Positions 23,059 to 35,394 of a DNA stretch of 64,000 nt are shown here, piece after piece. The stretch comes from Isoetes taiwanensis (Eukaryota; Streptophyta; Lycopodiopsida; Isoetales; Isoetaceae), in NCBI GenBank assembly GCA_021234155.1, contig JAJEKV010000059.1, positions 8,438,779-8,502,778 on the forward strand. Reading direction: 5' to 3'. The position numbers and the translations under genes were made by a program. The notes under the pieces were generated by a model. The model was not told the origin of the DNA. It did no database searches and was given only the letters and a program-made list of their open reading frames with translations. Each line of letters starts with the position of its first letter. Position 1 is the first letter of the stretch.

Positions 23059-23580
23059 GCTTTGTGTGTTGTTTAAAATGTATTGCTCTAATTTCAGCTT
23101 TAGATTGAAGCTTACTTCTATTGTTTTGATATCTGATAGTTGCCACGTTCTTTTGGTTCTATAAGTTTTGTACAGAGCAGTGTGGGCGATGAGGGGCGGC
23201 AAGACCACCCTGTGCAAGCCCCAGAAATTGTGGTTCTCGACGAGAGTAGTGGAGATGGTGGAACACGGCTACATCTGTTAGAAGAAATGTTCTTGATATA
23301 CATAGGGGGCAAATAGGTCAGCACCTGATGGATTTGAAGCTGATGTGTCGAACTGTTTCTATCGTTGTTAGGAATGTGTGTTTGTCTCTCAATCAGCTTC
23401 TGGATTACTTCAAGAGGTGGTCAATTCGCTTGAGTTGGAGGAGCTACATGCATCCCAGAGGGAGAGGGGCATGCTGCGAGCACAAGTGAATATGACAAGA
23501 GGCGTGATGATGCGAGAGTTGCGAGAGATGGAGAGTATGAGGCGACGACATATGCGTTGCATGAGGGGATGAAGAGAGGA
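23059..23580 (+). other. Downstream part of the Rep-like element, unassigned
   Basis: A frame at 23378-23572 encodes a Glu/Arg/Met-rich helical peptide (LLQEVVNSLELEELHASQRE). It is unrecognised. It may be the tail of the same element; no terminal repeat was found to mark an end. Confidence 0.25.
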
Positions 23581-23943
23581 TGTTGAGAAGAGATGTGGGA
23601 TGTAAATATGTTGTTTTGTGTCGTCGTGTTTATTTTTCTTGTTAGTAGCGATGTTACATGGGAGCGATATGGCCTGGTTATATGTGCACTAGTATGTTTG
23701 CACAGATGTACATGTGGCTTTGGTTTTGTTTGTGAGTAGATGAAGCTTATGTGTATAAATAGAGCTTATGTGAATAGATAAAGGCTATGGTTTGCTTCAA
23801 TAGATCTATTCTATTTAAGTTTTCACAGTCGTTTTTATGTTAAATTCAGTATTAGCCATCGATGTGGAATATTCTACTGGATATGCTCACATCAATGAGC
23901 CTGCCTGTCTGCTGCTCTGGCGTTGAGCACTGTGAGATGCTTG

Positions 23944-25700
23944 CTATGTCCTCCGTAAGCATCTAGGAGTAAGTACGAGCATGCTCATAATCCAGTCTGA
24001 GCTAGGGCATGCGAGGAATGTTGTACAGGTGGCTGGAGCAACCTGCCAAGCCAGTTGCAAGTAGAATGGCAGGTGGTCTGACTCCACCTCCTCATCCCTT
24101 CCATATATTTCCACTAAAAAATGCTTGACGAGATACATGTCTTGCAAGGCCACCAATACATAATCCACCATGCTAGATCCGCCTCTCTAGATCTCCTGCC
24201 TGCAAGTGTGTTGGCAAGAGGATGGCCAATGTGCTAGTCCATTGCAAATCACTAGGTCAAAGATAATCGCAGCAACAAAAGTCGCCTCCCCAAGATACTA
24301 AAATAGGTAGAAATGCCACAAAAGTGACATTTTTGCTCTGCCTTTTTACGGAGCATAAATGTCACTTTTGTGCCATTTGGGGAGCACAAACATCATAAAT
24401 GGCACAAAAGTGACGTTTATGCTCCGTAAAAAGGCGGAGCATAAATGTCACTTTTGTGCCATTTCTACCTATTTTTGTAGTAGTGCCCATAGCACGGGAC
24501 CTGAATGTCAGCTGATGTCCGTGGCCAAGCTCCTTCTTAAGGGCTCAGTTGCAACACATCATCTGCCAAAGGGTCAAATCGCATTGCCTGTTCTGTGCCA
24601 ATGCGTGCATTGAAGTCCCCAATGAGCATGACACTACCCCACTGCTTGTGTTGCTGTATGTCATCGTATAGATTGACATAGGGCTCCAACCTATCCACAT
24701 CCGAGTGGGTGTGATAGAAGTTGCTGTCGGGTATGTGGAAAGTAGCAGGCCGTAACAAAGAGAGGGCTATCACTGTAGTTCTGCACGCGCAGCCACAGGT
24801 ACCTGTTATGCTCTTCCGTCTTGCACAGGGAAACTGAATGTGCCAAGGTTATCCGGTAGTAGCAGGCAACCCCATCATGCCCCCCCTTTCCTGTACATTC
24901 ATTGAAGACGGACTATGAAGTAGTGCTGGTATCCTGGGAAGTCGAGTAGCCTATGTCCAGCGCATGTTTCCATGTTTCGATGAGGAAGATGAGGTCCATA
25001 TCAGAGTTGAGACTGTCTCCCTTCTGCCATGGGAAGCCCCGACAATTCCAAGAGACCACGTGCATGCACAATCTCTATTTGCTAGCAGGAGCTATAGTTG
25101 TAGGTTTTGTGGTGGTAGCACAAGGGTGGAGGCAACTTGTGGCACGCCGGCAGTGGTAGGTAGGGCCACTATAGCAGGATGTATGACTGGGGCCGCAACA
25201 GTGCATCAGCATTTGGTGGCCTAAAGATCTGCATCCTTCCCCAGACCAGCCCTGTAGCTCCTCCCTATTTGCGGACACTCTTGACTTTTTCCAACTCATG
25301 CCTGCGGTCCTCCTGTTGTGCCGGAGTCAGATCCCGATCGTGTACAGGGCAGTCCCCTTCAACTGCCTGCCCTGGCGCAGGATGGCTGCTCGCTCTTGCG
25401 CGTCCCTGACTGTGAAGGTGACCACTCGGGGGCGGTCAGGACACTGGGCTCCATGGCGTCTCGCCCTAACAACGTGTATGGGTGTATAGAATGTCATCCG
25501 GGCCAGGATCTGTGTTTGGAGTTGGTTGATGAGGTGCTCTCCTACCTCTTCTGTCAGGCCGTGCACCACCATATTGTGGATCCTGCATCTTCGCTCTTGG
25601 AGCTCTGAGGTGGTCGGGCCTGTGCTGGCTAGGCGAACGGGCATGGCCTTTTCCACACCAGATGGCACATCTAGTGCTAAGAGTTTATGAAATCATAAAG
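23944..25700 (-). mobile_element. LINE fragment: ORF1-like RNA-binding domain plus endonuclease
   Basis: Read leftward. 25330-25668 gives an ORF1p-type domain: RRCRIHNMVVHGL, RPRVVTFTVRDAQERAAIL, then LKGTALYTI. About 24960-25070 gives VVSWNCRGFPW and then DLIFLIETW, the start of the APE-type endonuclease. 24540-24770 gives GSVMLIGDFNARIG, its catalytic GDFN. After an inserted MITE, 24040-24280 gives LVICNGL and VESDHLPFYLQL, the closing SDH motif. The catalytic order is therefore complete, but frames shift and the reverse transcriptase is absent. The style matches the split LINE at 10.9-16.5 kb. Confidence 0.82.
24291..24485. mobile_element. CACTA-type MITE nested in the LINE endonuclease
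   Basis: A 195-bp near-perfect hairpin. Arms contain AAATGGCACAAAAGTGACAT and TTATGCTCCG, mirrored on the far side. The right end reads, inverted, CACTACTACAAAAATAGG; the left end is a decayed version (CAAGATACTAAAATAGG). CCC flanks both sides (24288-24290 and 24486-24488), the 3-bp target duplication expected for CACTA elements. Confidence 0.78.
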
Positions 25701-26019
25701 GTTGCACCTAGGACTTGAAACCTCATCTATGACAAAGGAAAATACCTTATGCAGGTTCTTGTAGTCACAAAACCTCAAGCCGGGAGGTGGTAATGGCATG
25801 TATATTCCATGCCTTTTTGTCCACTAGAGAACCTAAGGCGGAGCAACTGGGCGTACCTGTTTGTGTCTGGTCTGCCATCGGGTCTGAACAATAGTCAACC
25901 TCCTCTTGGGTTGATCTTGTTGACTGGGCCTTTGCCGGTGCCTCTCTCATGGCCTCTCCCTTGCCCTTGCTATCGAGTCGGAGCCGTTTTCGTGGGGGGG
26001 CATTTGCTTGGTTCTCCTA

Positions 26020-26130
26020 GGTGGGCTCGTCATGTCCAAGACTGATAGCTTGGGGGCGTGCCTGGGCACTAGCCTAGGACTGGGTCTGGGCCTGGGTTTG
26101 GGCCTGGGCTTGGGTTGTGGCTTGAGGGAT
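26020..26130. repeat. GGGCCT-type simple repeat
   Basis: Repeated CTGGGCCTGGGTTTGGGCC. On the minus strand it would give the Pro/Lys/Arg-rich peptide KPQPKPRPKPRPRPS. It lies upstream of the LINE ORF1 and may be part of its leader. Confidence 0.6.
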
Positions 26131-26288
26131 GTCTCCATCCAAGTGGGGGTCTGGGCAAGGGGGTACACAAGTGCCATCATTGCTTGGAGTTAACAAGGTC
26201 AAAGAGTGAATTACAAGTGCACAAGGAGTACTTAGGAGTTTAAAGGTTAAAAGCAAAGCATAAAAAATGCCCACCCCTAATGGTTGGC

Positions 26289-26333
26289 ATTGGGGGGGTT
26301 TGGGGGGGCTTGGGGGGGTTCAATTCGGGTTAT
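26289..26333 (+). repeat. G-run cluster, possible G-quadruplex
   Basis: Three runs of seven G separated by TTT and CTT, then GGG after TTCAATTC. This can satisfy the four-run G-quadruplex rule. Confidence 0.5.
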
Positions 26334-26507
26334 TGCCAGAATTCTTTTGGAATGGAAAGGATTTGGAAGGCGGGCTATCTATGGTCGATGTAGCAAGCTC
26401 TTGCCTTTGAGCCTAAAGAGAGAATGTGGGTTGAAAGCTCGAAGGCCTAGGCCAGAATGAGACACACCATGCGCTTTTTGATGGTACGAGAATGTGGCCA
26501 CAATTAA

Positions 26508-26780
26508 AAGCGCGGTCAGAGTCGCCTTTGACCAAAACCCTAGAGAGAGAGAGAGAGAGTGTGGCGAAAGGGCGGTCAAGGTCGCCTTTGACCAAAACCC
26601 TAGAGAGAGAGTGTGGCTAAAGGGCCAAAAAGAGAGAAACTATGCAGGCAAGCAGGAACGAAGGAAGGAACAAGGAAGGAAAGGTTGTGCAACAAGGTAG
26701 CAAGCAAAAGTGAGGGCCAATTCTAGAGAGAGAAGGCGTGGCAGTGCAAGTTCTAGAGAGAGAAAATGTGGGAAAGCAAC
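26508..26780. repeat. Diverged tandem repeat with CTAGAGAGAGAG cores
   Basis: Two ~60-bp units share GGTCAAGGTCGCCTTTGACC-like sequence and CCAAAACCCTAGAGAGAG. Further CTAGAGAGAGA cores follow near 26725 and 26753. A GGAAGGAA-rich stretch lies between. Confidence 0.7.
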
Positions 26781-26816
26781 AAGGCGCAATAATAATTATG
26801 TGGAACATAATAATTA

Positions 26817-27182
26817 TTTGAAATGGCTATTTTGTAGGTTAAGTCCGAAAACTCATAGTGATTACAATTTAATGTGTGCTATTTTAGCCCCCCATTTTTA
26901 TATTTTTTATTTTTTATTTTTTACCACTGCATCAAGATATCAACTACTTGAAATGGCAATTTTGGGAGTTAAGTTTAAAACATTGTGATGATTATGATTT
27001 AGTATATGCTATTTCAACTACATTTTTATTTTATTTTTTCCACCGAGTTATTGAGAACACAAGACAAAAAGAGGCTTAATTTATAATAAATCATAGGTTA
27101 AATTATAATTATGAAACAGAAAGTGCAAGATGTGATCATAGGTTAAATTATGAACATTAACCTGAAAGTGCAAGATGTGAAA
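26817..27182. repeat. Two diverged direct duplications
   Basis: A unit of about 130 bp starting TTGAAATGGC is repeated at about 26817 and 26948. It is followed by a ~50-bp unit (CATAGGTTAAATTAT to GTGCAAGATGTGA) repeated at about 27090 and 27138. Confidence 0.65.
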
Positions 27183-27298
27183 AAAGAAGTAAACATAAAG
27201 TTTTGTGGTGTGATGAATTTATCCTAAAATTGAAAATTGCACACTCGTACGCTATTTCCAAATAGAGCCTCGCCCTCTTATTGTATTCTAGAAATATG

Positions 27299-27446
27299 GC
27301 ATTGATGATCCGAGTGTGGTATTGGCAAAATGCAATATGGCTCCTTATTTGTATTCTGGAATACAAACATGCACTCAGATGCTATTCCAGAATACAAATA
27401 AGGAACTATATCTCGGATCACCAATACCACACTCGGATCATCAATG
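27299..27446. repeat. Inverted repeat, hairpin MITE-like
   Basis: Arms GCATTGATGATCCGAGTGTG through CTTATTTGTATTCTGGAATA and their reverse complement (about 66 bp each) flank a ~15-base centre. A third, direct copy of the inner arm occurs at about 27243-27297. Confidence 0.75.
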
Positions 27447-27449
27447 CAC

Positions 27450-28600
27450 AGATCCAACTCAGAAATCTGCTAAGTTCTTATATCTTAGCACACAGCAAGG
27501 AAAAGGCAAAAATCTCCACCCAATCGTAGAATTCCCGAGTAGAGAGAGACAGCAAACCAATAGCCAGAACTAGCATAACTCCATTCAACGTCCTCTTCTA
27601 TATTTATATGTTGTACTCCCCCTTTAGCCCTTTTCCCTCTGGCCTTAATTGGCTGCCTTTTGGCTGCAGGCAACTTGTAAGGACCAGGGTATGTTTGGGG
27701 TCATGACTCCCAATGCATACGACTTGGCCATCAGACCCTCCTCTGATGCCATGTCCCTATGGACGATCTGCCTATCCAAGGCACAGTGTATACTACTTAG
27801 TATTAGCCTGACTAATACCCCTTGGGGCGCTAAGCTCCTCCCAAGGCTGAGCTTCATGCTCTAATATGTCTACACAGATTCTAGCTCAGAATCGTAACAC
27901 ATCTAGAACAGTGATAAATGTAGCATGATAAGGTTTGGACTCATACGCATATGCTTTTATTATTGCATACCAAGAAATTATGTCTGCTCTTAAACATAAT
28001 GATTGCATCTCCCAGTGTTCCACAATTGCTACATGTTAGGTAGAGTTGTTTCCACAACAACCCTACTTCCTAGCCCACTACTGTTAATGATACAAGCATG
28101 AATGTATGCTTCATTCATAAGAGCTACGACAACGGCAAAAGCATCTAAGCTTACTTGAAAAGTGACTACGTTTGATCTTAGATTTTGAAGTTTCATTTTG
28201 TGAAACAGCTGAATGGCTTGTTCTCCATGCACAAGTTGGGCAAAATTTGATATTTTAATTGTCCATGACAACTCACAACGAAAAAGGTGCTCATATCCGA
28301 TGGGAAATTCCCCATTGAGGAATCAGGGGACTTGAGAACAATGGGTTATTTGCTTTGCAACGGGGAATTCTTGAAAAAAGGAGGTATATTTTACAGGGGA
28401 ACCTTAGTAGTAACGGGGGATTCTTGAAAAAAAGGGTATATCCTAATGGGGGAATTAATAGAAATAGGGGAATTTTCATGAAAGGGGATTGAGTCAAAAG
28501 GGAATTATGAATTTTTTGGAATAACATCGCATGAAGTTTTGGAATAACATGCGCATTGATGTAACATTCCACATTTGCCGTACATTTTCACAAGGGCATT
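27450..28600. other. No recognisable gene
   Basis: Short frames only. 28285-28500 contains loosely repeated GGGGAATTCTTGAAAAAA-like segments. Confidence 0.4.
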
Positions 28601-28616
28601 TACAACGACAACATTT

Positions 28617-29240
28617 TTTTTTTGTTGAAGGACGTCAGACTTTATTCAATCAAAGAGTCAAATACAAGTATAAATGCAGAGACAGGAATAAAATCTCAAA
28701 TATAAGCTTTAGACCCACCGAAAGTGAAGCAACCCCGCCTAAGCATAAGAGTGCACATCCAAAAACTCCTCAAAATCAATCGCTTTTATGGGGGCAAGTG
28801 AAGAACAATGATACGACTTTTACAATGTAACCTTGAGCTTTTGAGAACACGATTATCCCGCCACATCCGCACCTTTGAAGATTACCAATCTTCGCTTTTT
28901 CCAGATAGTCCAAAGCAACCATCCCGGCCGCTAGATGAAAAGCCCGGCCTTGTAACTCGGGCCCGTGTACTTGGGTAAATTGCCAAAAGCAAAAAGTTGA
29001 CTTGTTAGTGAAACCCCGAAAAAGGGAAAACAACCAAATTCCATACCGGCCTAAGGTGTTCACACATGAAAAAGCAATGCTCAATGGTCTCGTGATCCAC
29101 GCTTGCATACCGGATTAATCGATTTGATATTCTAGGGTTAAACTTATGGACAAGCACATTAACCCGCAGACACCTATGAAGAATCTGCCACCAAAGAACT
29201 GCCACTTTAGGATGAAGTAGCTTGTCCCATGCCCAAGACC
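28617..29240 (-). mobile_element. 5'-truncated LINE with 15-bp target duplication
   Basis: A T-run at the left is the poly(A) tail of a minus-strand insertion. ACAACGACAACATTT occurs at 28602-28616 and again at 29241-29255, a perfect 15-bp target duplication. The insert encodes only the ORF2 end: WDKLLHPKVAVLWWQILHR, VNVLVHKFNPRISN, ETIEHCFFMCEHLRPVW, then LLWTIWKKRRLVIFKGA in another frame. It is the same family as the fragment at 0.7-2.0 kb. Confidence 0.88.
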
Positions 29241-29756
29241 ACAACGACAACATTTGATTCAGCTCCGCCTTCTAAAATGCATCCATGGTAGGATTTACCT
29301 TCTCGAAAACATGCCAGATTGGAGCATGAAATCAGAACAGTCTTCCCCATGGACATGAAGTCTCTCTAAGGACATGGAAAACCTTGTCTTCCCCATATTG
29401 GGTACTTATGCATCAGCGATTGTCTGCACATTCTTTCAGGCCGATCAAGAGAGAATTTCAATTTGAGAGTATATATAACTGAAGCTTAACTTGTGCTAGA
29501 ACCTTGCTTCGGAATTCTTATCAATGAAGAAGCTGGCATGAAGAAAAAGGTGCAGAGGTCTGAGGAGAAGCATTATACAGGTGCATCCTTCACTTTTCGT
29601 TGTTGAACATATGCTGCAATCATGATATTTCCAGAGAACACAATTTTCTGGGGCATAATATGAAACATTACCCTTGCAAAATGCAAAACCCCAATATTGG
29701 CATACATTTGCACCAATAGATTACTGAGGAACATGCCTAATTTCTGCCTACTTTGC

Positions 29757-30308
29757 CATTAGGGTTTTTTTGAGATTAAAAAAGGGCCTTCAAAACATGC
29801 CAACTAAACCAAATGAAGATAAATGAACTACCAATCAGAAATCAGAGCTTGATGGGTCCAGTTAGCAAAACAGTTATAACTAACTCACTGAATCACATTT
29901 TCTAGCATAACTATTGATAGAAAAGTCCAAATGAGCTCTCGTTTAGTGCAATAGATAGTTCTCGTTGAGATCTTTCCAATCTTAGATGGTTTACACATAT
30001 TTTAACCACTTATGATTGTCAAAACTCCAAAAAAAATATGGTTTTTACCATTTTTTACTATCCTACAGAGCTAAAAGATATGCAAACCACCCAAGGTTGG
30101 AAAGATCTCAATGAGATCTATCTGTTGCACCAAACAAGAGCTCATTTGGACTTTTCTATCAACACTTATGCTAAAAAATGTGATCCAGTGAGTTAGTTAT
30201 AACTGTTTTGCTGACTGGATTACCAGTTCTGTTTTCTGATTGGTAGTTCATATAGCTTAGTTAGCAGTTCTTAGAAGGCCCTTTTATGATCTCAAAAAAT
30301 CCCTAATG
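29757..30308. mobile_element. Foldback element with ~240-bp inverted arms
   Basis: Starting CATTAGGGTTTTTTTGAGAT on the left and the inverse of CATTAGGGATTTTTTGAGAT on the right, the arms share GGGCCTTC, GAACTACCAATCAGAAA, CAAAACAGTTATAACTAACT and GAAAAGTCCAAATGAGCTC. The centre is about 60 bp of AT-rich sequence. No coding capacity. It could be a MULE-type or other MITE; I see no clear target duplication. Confidence 0.78.
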
Positions 30309-30400
30309 AGGAGAGGCATGCAAACGTTTTTCCTCCCCAAAACTGCTAATATTATCGCCATATTTCCGTAATTAGGATGCATTAAGCGGTAGAACTCAAT

Positions 30401-30720
30401 TCATTTTTCATTCCAAAGGTTTAATTGCAGTCCAACATGATCTGTAGGATCTTTGCTGCATCTTGTTGTAAAGCAAGGGCAGTAAGAGCATTTTGGGCTA
30501 CAATATCTTGAACCTATAGTTGTATTGTAACAGATAGTGTTACTTGTGCCCACTCTACAAGAAGCTCCATACATCTGCATATGAACATTGAGGAAACAGA
30601 CATGAGACTCTGTTGGGTAAATTGATAATGCATCAACGTTGTATATGTGACAAAAAAGTACTTCATGAAGTATTTTACAACAATTAACAATCACATGCCT
30701 CACAAGAAATTGATCATTCT
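30401..30720 (-). other. Cysteine-rich frame, unrecognised
   Basis: A minus-strand frame of about 105 residues, bounded on its upstream side by the hAT insertion, contains 12 or more Cys, including CYNTTIGSRYCSPKCSYCPC. It could be a gene or transposon exon cut by the insertion. I do not recognise a family and see no conserved splice sites. Confidence 0.25.
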
Positions 30721-30729
30721 GACCTTGAT

Positions 30730-31239
30730 CAGGGATAGGTTCTATACGTACAAAATTAAAATTCCTGACGTATAAAGTCAAAAAATACGTATTTAACGTA
30801 TTAAAACCTCATTTAACGAAAAAAAATTTCGCCGCCGAAAAAATTTCACGGAAAGCGCAAAGCGCGCAATTAAAATTCCTTTTTTTTAATAAACCGTAAA
30901 AAAAAAAAAAACTTTGTTTTTGAATTTCACCAGACGCCGAATTCTTTTCAGATCGCTGCGACGCTTAAAATACTTTCGCTGCATTTGAAGAGATGTATAG
31001 GTTTCACAGACGCCAAAAAAATAAAAATAAAATTGCGCTCACAGACGCTGGCTTTTCATCATTACAGACGCCGCGAAAAATTTTCACAGACGCCATCGCT
31101 TGTTTTTCACAGACGCCTAAAATCTTCCCGACTGGAATTTTTTTTTGTCGATTTTTACGCTTTATATGGCAAATATGTGCCGATCATACAATTCATAATG
31201 ATTCGTGATAAAACGCATACCAGATTGAACCTATCCCTG
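30730..31239. mobile_element. Non-autonomous hAT transposon
   Basis: 510 bp with inverted ends CAGGGATAGGTTC...GAACCTATCCCTG and a perfect 8-bp target duplication ACCTTGAT (30722-30729 and 31240-31247). Ends in CAGGG and an 8-bp duplication define hAT. Inside, ACAGACGCC or one-base variants occur six times between 30930 and 31118, and TACGTA-like motifs recur within 100 bp of the left end; such subterminal arrays are typical transposase-binding sites. No transposase is encoded. Confidence 0.9.
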
Positions 31240-31352
31240 ACCTTGATTATGAACATAGAACATGTCTCTGATGTTTTTTGTTGTCTGTACACTATAAGTT
31301 CTGACCCAAGTTCTTGTTCATGGCTTGGCTTGTAAATCCTTTATTGCAGACT

Positions 31353-31600
31353 AAATATTCTAAATGGTGCGCTCATGTTCTGAATAGTGTCCCTTATACT
31401 AGAGCATAAATATAGATCATTAGTTGAACTTTTCTAAATATTCTAAATGGTGCGCATGTTCTAAATAGTGTCCCTTATACTATAGCATAAATATAGATCA
31501 TTAGTTGGAACTTTTCTAATTATTCTAAATGGTGCGCTTGTTCTAAATAGTGTCCCTTATACTAGAGCATAAATATTGATCATTAGTTGGAATTTCTTTA
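31353..31600. repeat. Three-copy ~84-bp tandem repeat
   Basis: Units beginning TATTCTAAATGGTGCGC at about 31356, 31438 and 31520 each contain AGTGTCCCTTATACTA and GATCATTAGTTG with few differences, so the array is young. Confidence 0.88.
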
Positions 31601-31602
31601 GA

Positions 31603-34600
31603 AGCAAAGACTAATAATGGTTGAATCCCTTTGCTAGAAACCGGTGCATCATCACTAGTCTTCCCATCTCCAATTTCATTCCTCGTATTTCTTGCTTGTA
31701 AAATTCTCGCATTCATTTCCATTGCTTTTTTTCGTGCTTAGCATCATCCTTTTTCCTCTTTATTCTTAGATGAAGAAAAGGGGAAAATTTTAAAAGAAAA
31801 GGGGAAATTTAAAACCGTAGTTTCAATCTCTAAAATGATTGTTTTCTTTTTTTAATGTTTATTCTTCCCCCGCAAGATTATTCTCGCTATAGCGACGGGT
31901 CCTGTTTTTCTTCTTTCTATGTATGGCGGGGCACAACTCTTGAGCTCGCTTTTACGCCGCCTTTGAGGTACATGCACTAGTTATAACTAGAGGACAAAAT
32001 CCTTTTGAGCAACATAAGTTCGGGTATCCTTTCGCTTTGAGGACGTTGTAGCTGCCGGAATCTTCTTTTCATGTTTACTTCAAAAACAAAATCAGAAGAA
32101 AACTACTACGTCGTCTATGGCGTAGATGTTCTTCCCCTTTATATTTGTCATCCCTTTTCCATTGTATTTTCCCCGAGACCTCTCGCTTATCGCAAGGTGG
32201 ATTGCATCCGAGCTAGAGGAAGCTAGAGCCAAAGATATCAAGGTTAATCTAAAGTTCATAATATTTTGTTTCTCCGCTTGTTTCACCAATCTATAAAAAT
32301 TGCAGGGTGCTCGAGCTATTATGGCGATTCAACTGTTCCAATGATATGTTCAAACTTTTGCAGTTGGAACAAGTTAGGTAAGAATCTAGGTTCGGTGGAA
32401 GAATTATAACATTTACATTATGTTGCATGGAGGTAATGATGCATTAGAGAAGAAATTTCTGAAAACTCGTTGTTTGAATTTGCATGCATGATGGTCCTCC
32501 GTTCAGGAATATGAATGTAAGTTGAAAATACCTGTTCAAATAATCAATGGAAGATAAGTCATGTCCGATGGTTTCTGACTTCCAGTTTCCTTCAGCTATC
32601 CCAAGCAATCCGAAAGGCAGCAGCTATGAACATTTGCAAGAGCAGAGAAACTGGAAAACTGTTTGTCCAAGAGGACTTGACTACAGAACAAATGAAGTAA
32701 GTTATCCCTCTCCTTCATCCATCTCTAACTAATCATTGTGCTAATTAAATTGTTGTAGAATTGCTGCATGCAGAATGGGTCGAACACTAGTGCAGCTTAT
32801 GTGGACTCTAGATAACATACCTGCCGAGGTGTCTTTTCTGAAATTCATTAAGTTTTATGCTTCTTGAAATTTATAAACTTATGGTGCCCTACAAGAAATG
32901 GCCTAGTAACAACAATTTGGAAAGTGGTTGTTGAGAATCAGAAGAAGATTTGGAGCATGAGAATATACATATGCTAGGATCATAGAAGGAATGTGGAGCG
33001 TGGAATTTAGGATGTGCAATGCATTCTAAAATACCTATGGTTGAGTGTGAAGTTATGTTTATTGTACTGTAAAGATTGTTTTAATCCTGACTGAAAGAAT
33101 GTTATGTTGATTTGAAGCACAATAACTATAGGTAAAATGTGCTAGTCGCGGAATAAATCTCATGGCGATGGCAAAATGCTTGGACCGTAAAAATAATAGT
33201 AAAGAATCGTGGTGAGAAGTTATGGATTTGGTCTCACATGTTGAATTGTGGAAATTTTATAGTGCGTTTCTGTTGCAATGTGAAAGGAACAATAGCTATA
33301 ATTTGATTGAGAAGGTCCTGATTCATTGTTTTTAAGGTCTGATCATTTTGGAGTTAGGTTGGTTGAGCATAATGAGGAGTATTTGAATCGTAATGAGAAC
33401 ACTATGATTTGTCTAGACAGATTTGATGTGGCTAGAATGAACTATTGAGAATCATATGTAACTTTGATTGTTGTGAAACACGTTAGTATGTAAGTTATTT
33501 TTGTATGTTGAAGCATAAGTTAGAGGTAATGACATGAAATATATGTTGAAATGATATAAATCAAGTAAATACAACTGGTTGCTGAGGCTTGTGTAATTTA
33601 CCTTGTCGAAAAGAATTGTGTAACCTATAGTAAAGAAGAGATGTCATTTTACATGGGACCAAATTGGTTGCAAATATGTTTAATCTTCGGCTAGACAGAG
33701 ATCTTTTTCATCATTAGAGAGACAGTACAAACCATGACTACGATAATCGAAGAAAAGCATCAACATTTTGTGACCCTTTTGTTGACACAATTTAGGTAGA
33801 GATACTTCCGAGTTCAGGAAGAAGATATGAAGTATTTTGCTGCAGGGTTGTTCTAGTAGCTCATATGACAACCACACTTCTTTCCTCTGTTATTGCCGCT
33901 GCTCATTTTAGAGCAAGCTTACAGAAGGGATGAATGAGAGCTTTTATGAATAAACAATACAATTGCAATTCCAGCATTTATATGGATCTTGCATCACATA
34001 AACCTACGGATCTACCTGAAATAAGAAAGCTTCCAGAAATTGACCAGGAACTTAATCAAGACTAAGCAGATAGCATTCACATATTTTAGATAAATATGAA
34101 AGCAAATACCAATTGGTCTTGCATAGAATGCGTGTTTGCGTACAGGCGTCGGACACCAGACCTAAAGGACACATGCACTTTTTTGCAATTGCCTCCAATG
34201 ATGAATATGTTGCTGTAGAGCTTGGAATTCGTTTTGGCTCATCCAAAATTAGTGAGATTGAGGAAAAAAGCACCTGCAGCTTTTGAGGAAAGATAACGGG
34301 ATCATATGGACTTCGAGCACTCTGCCTCACTTGTAGCATACCAAAAATATGTGCTTGAGCTGTTTAGCATCTATATTTGCTTCTGGATAGTCTACAGAAG
34401 TTTAGTATTGCAATCATTCTGCAAGTTGCAAAAAATCAAGTCAATTTCAATTGAGAACAGTAAAATAGAGTCAGTAAGGGAAGAAACATCAACTGTATAT
34501 AGATATGAGTATTGTGTCATGACTAATAAGATCTTCAAACGACAAAGTGCATATATTACTTATAAAGTTATGTCTATATGATTTTTTATTACCAAACTAC

Positions 34601-35394
34601 TATATAGTGTGCGTCACTGGCAAAATTTAGCATATTAAGATGGAGAGTCCTGATAAAAAGTGTTATAAAAAACAGACATTTTACTTTCACTTAGCCCCGA
34701 AGAGAGCCGAGTCTGCTTTTGGAATTTGTTAAGTGTATGAGAAACATGGTGTAGATTGATGTGTTGATAGAGAAATAGACTTGTTTGAATAAACCTGAAA
34801 AAATCTAAAAAAGTTTTCCACTTGACTTTAAAAACCGATTTTAAACAATAGGATAGCTGGATCTTATGGCAATGCTTTGTTGGATGCCCAAAATTGTTTC
34901 CCTATCCATGTTTTTTTTTTAATCTCTGCAGGTGATTCTTCCTTCTTTGGAATAGGGTACATCAAAAAGTGACTGGTTCATTTGGTTACGGTTTTATTTG
35001 GAAGGCACATCAAAAGTACAACTCTGACAGCACCTCCATATAGAATAGGTATTGACATTTTTAAGTCAAACATGACATGGTAATAGGAACTTTTGCAAAT
35101 GTTGTCTTAAATTTTATTGTCTTACCTAGCAAATGTGTCTATAGTGCCCTAATGATTGATCAACCAAGTGTTCGTAAGTTTGAGCATCCATGCTTACTAC
35201 CATATATCCAATTTGTTTTTTGTTTACCACTACTTATATGTTGGATTGAGTTATTGCTATTTTTTCCTTTTATTTCTTTCTCAAATACTTATATATGCCA
35301 TATGATATTTAGTATGATCATATGCTAAAACTAAAGAATAAGGAAAAAACAAAAACATCTACATCACAAAATAACTCTAACACAACTAACAATG
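31603..35394. other. No recognisable gene; possible isolated exon at 32547-32701
   Basis: A plus-strand frame starting MEDKSCPMVSDFQFPS at 32547 ends at a good splice donor (GAAGTAAGT near 32694-32702). The peptide is unrecognised and no following exon could be confirmed. The rest is AT-rich with short chance frames and could be intron or intergenic. Confidence 0.3.
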
